Assembly (NCBI RefSeq): GCF_014203605.1
Contig: NZ_JACHJJ010000033.1
Span: 1 to 64,000, forward strand
Direction: 5' to 3'
DNA length: 64,000 nucleotides
From: Thiemannella venezuelensis
GTDB lineage: Bacteria; Actinomycetota; Actinomycetes; Streptosporangiales; Streptosporangiaceae
Numbering within the stretch: position 1 is the first letter of the stretch; every line of letters begins with the position of its first letter. The position numbers and the translations under genes were made by a program. Positions 60,269 to 64,000 of the stretch are shown here, piece after piece. The notes beneath the pieces are model-generated. The model ran no database searches and was not told where the DNA came from. It was given only the letters and a program-made list of their open reading frames with translations.

Positions 60269-62092
60269 TCAGAACGCGTCCTCCGGGAGCTCCATCAGGT
60301 CCTGGCCGGTGGCGGCGAGCACGCGGCGCTCGGCGGCCAGGCGGGGCAGGACGGTCTGGGCGAAGAAGGAGGCGGCGGCCACCTTGCCGGTGTAGAAGGC
60401 CTTGTCCTCATCGGAGGAGCCCAGCGCGGTCAGGGCGATCTCGGCCTGGCGCAGCAGCAGCCAGCCGATCACCAGGTCACCCAGGGAGAGCAGGAACCGG
60501 GTGCTGTTGAGGCCGACCTTGTAGACCTCCTGGGGCTTCTCCAGCGAGCCGAGCGCCCAGCCGGCCAGGGTGTCGGCCATGGCCTTGACCTCGTCGGCAG
60601 CCTCGCCGAGGAGCTTGCGCTCCTCCTTCAGCCGGCCGTTGCCCGCCTCGGAGGCGGCGAAGGCCTTGACGTCGGCGTAGAGCGAGCCGAGCGCGGCGCC
60701 CTGGTTGCGCAGGACCTTGCGGAAGAACAGGTCCAGGCCCTGGATCGCGGTGGTGCCCTCGTAGAGGGAGTCGATCTTGGCGTCCCGGATGTACTGCTCG
60801 ATCGGGTACTCCTGCAGGTAGCCGGAGCCGCCCAGGGTCTGCAGCGAGCGGGCGAGCAGCTCGTAGGAGCGCTCGGAGCCGACGCCCTTGACGAGCGGGA
60901 GCAGCAGGTCGTTCATCGCCTCGGCGTGCTCGTCGCGGCGGCCCTCGAACTCGGCGATCTGCACCGTGTCCTGGTAGGTGGCGGTGAGCAGGACCAGGGC
61001 GCGCATGCCCTCGGCGTACGCCTTCTGCAGCATGAGCTCGCGGCGCACGTCCGGGTGGTGGGTGATCGTCACGCGCGGGGCGGACTTGTCGGCCATCTGG
61101 GTCAGGTCCGCGCCCTGCACGCGGGACTTGGCGTACTCCAGCGCGTTCAGGTAGCCGGTGGACAGGGTGGCGATGGCCTTCGTGCCGACCATCATGCGGG
61201 CCTGCTCGATGACCAGGAACATCTGCTTGATGCCCTCGTGCACGTCGCCGATCAGCGTGCCGATCGCCGGGTGCTTGTCGCCGAAGGTGAGCTCGCAGGT
61301 CGTGGAGACCTTCAGGCCCATCTTCTTCTCGACGTTGGTGACGTAGACGCCGTTGCGCTCGCCGAGCTCGCCGGTCTCCAGGTCCACGTGGTACTTGGGC
61401 ACCAGGAACATCGACAGGCCCTTGGTGCCGGGGCCGTGGCCCTCGGGGCGGGCCAGCACCAGGTGGAAGATGTTCTCGGCCATGTCGTGCTCGGCGCTGG
61501 TGATGAAGCGCTTGACGCCCTCGATGTGCCAGGTGCCGTCGGGCTGCTGGACGGCCTTGGCCCGGCCGGCGCCCACGTCGGAGCCGGCGTCGGGCTCGGT
61601 GAGCACCATGGTGGCGCCCCACTGCCGCTCGATGGCCAGCTCGGCGAAGCGCTTCTGCTCGTCGTTGCCGACGGTGTGCAGGATGTGGGCGAAGCCGGGA
61701 CCGCTGGAGTACATCCAGATCGCCGGGTTGGCGCCCAGGATGAGCTCGGCCAGGGCCCAGGCCACGCTGCGCGGTACACCGGGGCCGCCCATCTCGGCGG
61801 GGAGGTCGAGGTTGGTCCAGCCGGCGTCGCGGAAGGCGGCGAAGGACTTCTTGAAGCCCGCGGGCATGGTCACCGCGCCGGTCGCGGCGTCGAACACCGG
61901 AGGCGTGCGGTCGCCCTCCTCGAAGGAGTCGGCCAGCACTCCCGTGGCCATGCGGTTCAGCTCGTCGAGCATGCTGCGGACGATGTCCTCGTCGATCTCG
62001 GCGAAACGGCCGGCGCCCAGGATGTCCCGGCGTCCGAACATCTCGAAGAGATTGAACTCCAGGTCACGGAGGTTGCTCTTGTAGTGGCCCAT
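60269..62092 (-). CDS. Acyl-CoA dehydrogenase, FadE5 type
   Basis: 607 residues, matching the long FadE5 class of mycobacteria (611 residues) from its first residues ([18 protein letters not shown]) to its last (LPEDAF). Contains [75 protein letters not shown] and the catalytic Glu in [12 protein letters not shown], then an extra C-terminal domain of about 130 residues. It begins beta-oxidation of a broad range of acyl-CoAs. AAGGAG precedes the ATG. A perfect palindrome 47 bases upstream suggests a TetR-type repressor site. Confidence 0.93.
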   Translation of the reverse strand: MGHYKSNLRDLEFNLFEMFGRRDILGAGRFAEIDEDIVRSMLDELNRMATGVLADSFEEGDRTPPVFDAATGAVTMPAGFKKSFAAFRDAGWTNLDLPAEMGGPGVPRSVAWALAELILGANPAIWMYSSGPGFAHILHTVGNDEQKRFAELAIERQWGATMVLTEPDAGSDVGAGRAKAVQQPDGTWHIEGVKRFITSAEHDMAENIFHLVLARPEGHGPGTKGLSMFLVPKYHVDLETGELGERNGVYVTNVEKKMGLKVSTTCELTFGDKHPAIGTLIGDVHEGIKQMFLVIEQARMMVGTKAIATLSTGYLNALEYAKSRVQGADLTQMADKSAPRVTITHHPDVRRELMLQKAYAEGMRALVLLTATYQDTVQIAEFEGRRDEHAEAMNDLLLPLVKGVGSERSYELLARSLQTLGGSGYLQEYPIEQYIRDAKIDSLYEGTTAIQGLDLFFRKVLRNQGAALGSLYADVKAFAASEAGNGRLKEERKLLGEAADEVKAMADTLAGWALGSLEKPQEVYKVGLNSTRFLLSLGDLVIGWLLLRQAEIALTALGSSDEDKAFYTGKVAAASFFAQTVLPRLAAERRVLAATGQDLMELPEDAF

Positions 62093-62138
62093 GGGCTCTG
62101 CTCCTTGAAACCGGGGAACCGGGACTCGGGACGTACTG

Positions 62139-62156
62139 GTCGGTAACCTTACCGAC
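62139..62156. promoter_or_regulatory. Palindromic operator upstream of FadE5 gene
   Basis: GTCGGTAA-CC-TTACCGAC, a perfect 8+2+8 inverted repeat, about 50 bases before the ATG. Its type and target fit a fatty-acid-responsive TetR-family repressor not encoded here. Confidence 0.65.
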
Positions 62157-62234
62157 AATGCTACCCGCCAGTAACCCCTGAAAAACAGCGGCGACGGGGA
62201 CGTTTGTCACATCGGCCGGGGGAAGACGGTTCCT

Positions 62235-63617
62235 ATGGCGCTTCCTCGGCTCCGCCCGGCTGACCTCCCGGACCCTCAGCCGCTGCGGAAGGTGCTCGGG
62301 CCGGGAGTCATCGCGGCGGGAGTGGGCCTCGCCTCCGGCGAGTTCGTCATCTGGCCCTACATCTCCGCCAACGTCGGCCTGGTCTTCCTGTGGGCCGCGG
62401 TGGTGGGGGTGGTGGCCCAGTACTTCCTGAACATGGAGATCGAGCGCTACACGCTCGCCACCGGCGAGACCGCGCTGACCGGGTTCAGCCGCCTGTGGCG
62501 GCACTGGGGCCTGGTGTTCGCCCTCATGGCGGTGCTGGCCAACATCTGGCCCGGCTGGGCCACCGGCTCGGCCACCGTGCTCACCTACGCCGTCGGCGGC
62601 GGGGACGTCACCGTGATCGCCGTGGTCGAGCTGCTGCTGATCGGGGCGGCGCTCACCCTCTCGCCGGTCATCTACCGGACCGTGGAGGCCACCCAGTTCG
62701 TCAAGGTCGGGGCCGTCGTCGTCTTCCTGGTGATCGCGCTGTTCCTGGCCATCACCGGGGACGCCTACCGGGGACTGGGCGAGGCGGTCGCCCACATCGG
62801 ACAGGTCCCCGCGGAGCTCGGGGCGGCCCTCGTGCTCGGAGCCATGGCCTTCGCCGGGGCCGGCGGCGGCCAGAACCTCGTGCAGAGCAACTGGATCCGC
62901 GACAAGAACATGGGCATGGGCGCGCGCATCCCGCGCCTGGTCTCCCCGGTGACCGGCGAGGACCAGGCGGCCCCGGCCACCGGCTACGCCTTCGAGCCCG
63001 ACGAGGCCAACCTGGCCCGCTGGCGCGGGTGGTGGCGGGTGGCCAACATCGAGCAGCTCGTCTCGTTCGTGGCCATCACCGTGTTCACGATCTTCCTGAT
63101 GTCGATGCTCGCCTACTCCACGGTCTTCGGCGCGGAGACCGCGAACAACGTCACCTTCCTGCGGACCGAGGGCGAGGTGCTCAACCAGCGGCTGTCGTGG
63201 TTCGGCACCTTCTTCTGGGCCATCGGCGCGCTCTCGCTCTTCGCCGCCAGCATGGGCATCTGCGACTACGTCGCCCGGATGGTCGCCGACAACGTCAAGA
63301 CCGTCTACCTGCCGAACAGCGCGAGGTGGACCGAGAGCCGCGTCTACAGCCTGGTCGTCTGGTTCATCGTGCTCTTCGGTATCGCGATGCTCACGATCGG
63401 TTTCGACCAGCCGATCACGCTCCTGGTGATCTCCGCGAGCGTCGGGGGGATCATGATGTTCCTCTACTCGGCGCTGCTGGCGCTCCTCAACCGGAAGCTG
63501 CTGCCCGAAGCCATCAGGGTGCGCGGCTACCGCCTGGTGATCGTGCTGCTGACCTTCGCGTTCTTCGGATATTTCTCGGTCCTGACGCTGATCGACCAGT
63601 TCGGCAGGCTCTTCTGA
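62235..63617 (+). CDS. Nramp-like transporter without canonical metal motifs
   Basis: 460 residues, about 11-12 helices of LeuT-like Nramp architecture. Helix 1 reads LGPGVIAAGVGLASGEFVIW where true Nramps have DPGN, and helix 6 reads GAMAFAGAGGGQNLVQSNWI where they have MPH. The metal ligands are therefore replaced, and manganese/iron transport is doubtful. About 50 residues form a hydrophilic loop after helix 6 (MGMGARIPRLVSPVTGEDQA). Database labels for such proteins are often Nramp family. Divergent from the FadE5 gene; the methyltransferase starts 26 bases after it. Confidence 0.8.
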   Translation: MALPRLRPADLPDPQPLRKVLGPGVIAAGVGLASGEFVIWPYISANVGLVFLWAAVVGVVAQYFLNMEIERYTLATGETALTGFSRLWRHWGLVFALMAVLANIWPGWATGSATVLTYAVGGGDVTVIAVVELLLIGAALTLSPVIYRTVEATQFVKVGAVVVFLVIALFLAITGDAYRGLGEAVAHIGQVPAELGAALVLGAMAFAGAGGGQNLVQSNWIRDKNMGMGARIPRLVSPVTGEDQAAPATGYAFEPDEANLARWRGWWRVANIEQLVSFVAITVFTIFLMSMLAYSTVFGAETANNVTFLRTEGEVLNQRLSWFGTFFWAIGALSLFAASMGICDYVARMVADNVKTVYLPNSARWTESRVYSLVVWFIVLFGIAMLTIGFDQPITLLVISASVGGIMMFLYSALLALLNRKLLPEAIRVRGYRLVIVLLTFAFFGYFSVLTLIDQFGRLF

Positions 63618-63642
63618 GATCGCGCGTTCTACGCTCGTCGGT

Positions 63643-64000
63643 ATGGACGACCTGGGCGGACTGGCGGAGCGCTGGCGGGCGGAGCTCGCGGAGTGGGGCA
63701 TCCCCGACGAGATCGCCGCGAAGGCGCCGGCCGATCCGTGGGAGCACTCGCCCGCCCGGTTCGCCGGGCGCACCGACCGGGCGCTGGCGGATCCGGAGGG
63801 CCCGACCCTGGCCCGGATCGCCGAGGCGCTGCCGGAGCGCGGCAGCGTCCTCGACGTGGGCGCGGGCACCGGCGCGGCCTCGCTCCCGCTGGCCCGCCTC
63901 GGCGCCGTGAGGGGCGGGGGCGGCGGTTCCGGCACGCTCGGCGAGCTGGTCGCGGTGGACACCTCGGAGGCGATGCTGGCGGAGCTGGCGTCCCGGGCCG
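63643..64000 (+). CDS. SAM-dependent methyltransferase, partial at window end
   Basis: From ATG 63643 the frame is open to the window edge (119 residues). It shows MDDLGGLAERWRAELAEWGI, then the SAM-binding motif I VLDVGAGTGAASLPLARLGA and LVAVDTSEAMLAELASRA. The protein is truncated by the window; the target cannot be given. It starts 26 bases after the transporter stop and may be co-transcribed with it. Confidence 0.85.
   Translation, partial: MDDLGGLAERWRAELAEWGIPDEIAAKAPADPWEHSPARFAGRTDRALADPEGPTLARIAEALPERGSVLDVGAGTGAASLPLARLGAVRGGGGGSGTLGELVAVDTSEAMLAELASRA

Overview
The window is high-GC DNA with many GTG starts, strong GGAGG-type ribosome binding sites, several apparently leaderless genes and actinobacterial marker genes (bldC, valine dehydrogenase, a DUF3073 gene). 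The block bldC / DUF gene / vdh / DUF3073 / purM / purF matches the order I remember around vdh-bldC in Streptomyces coelicolor. Gene content and style suggest a filamentous actinomycete, perhaps of the Streptosporangiales; the order-level placement is a guess. It is mostly an ordinary chromosomal region with one clear sign of mobile DNA at the left edge.

Layout. 1-1.96 kb: end of an integrated element (toxin remnant, tyrosine integrase) beside tRNA-Lys. 2-8 kb: exonuclease, glutaryl-CoA dehydrogenase-like enzyme, PspC protein, MFS exporter, small zinc protease, membrane-anchored phosphoesterase. 8-8.4 kb: tRNA-Glu/Asp/Phe cluster with hairpin spacers and a terminator. 8.6-14 kb: DUF899 protein, a protein of the family labelled 3-methyladenine DNA glycosylase, a frameshifted secreted LGFP protein, isochorismatase-type hydrolase, two PAP2 phosphatases. 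14-17 kb: GAF, GAF-ANTAR and STAS signalling genes leading into pyrD, then a copper chaperone. 17-22 kb: GH20 hexosaminidase, lipoprotein amidase, LacI and TetR regulators. 22-30 kb: bldC, vdh, DUF3073, purM-purF, a proline-rich membrane protein and a sterol-carrier-like protein. 30-38 kb: PhoX phosphatase with a PHO-box-like promoter, a TetR/MFS pair, a manganese (yybP-ykoY) riboswitch with TerC, a second MFS exporter. 37.7-42.7 kb: Crp/Fnr regulator, membrane adenylate cyclase, collagen-like protein, Uma2 nuclease-like gene. 42.8-46.9 kb: purL, purQ, an RsbW-like ATPase gene, purS. 47-51 kb: a 2-oxoacid dehydrogenase complex (E1alpha, E1beta, E2) and a Dabb protein. 51-54 kb: a very large sensor kinase built from two copies of one module. 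54-58.5 kb: a four-gene operon (Nudix regulator, J-domain/atypical kinase, vWA protein, divergent adenylosuccinate synthetase) behind a concentric palindromic operator. 58.6-64 kb: orphan chemoreceptor-like protein, FadE5-type acyl-CoA dehydrogenase, an Nramp-like transporter lacking the metal-site motifs, and the start of a methyltransferase.

How the genes work together. Five de novo purine genes (purF, purM, purL, purQ, purS) lie in two clusters whose internal spacers are related. Acyl-CoA and 2-oxoacid catabolism is represented by gcdH, vdh, the E1/E2 complex and fadE5. cAMP synthesis and a Crp-type receptor are adjacent, although a hairpin separates them. The best candidate for an undescribed system is the 54.3-58.4 kb operon: its PurA-like enzyme has altered P-loop and base-site residues, its kinase lacks the normal catalytic loop and carries a J domain, and it comes with a MIDAS vWA protein and an NrtR-like regulator. 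Second is the 969-residue tandem histidine kinase in which the first copy has lost its phospho-acceptor histidine.
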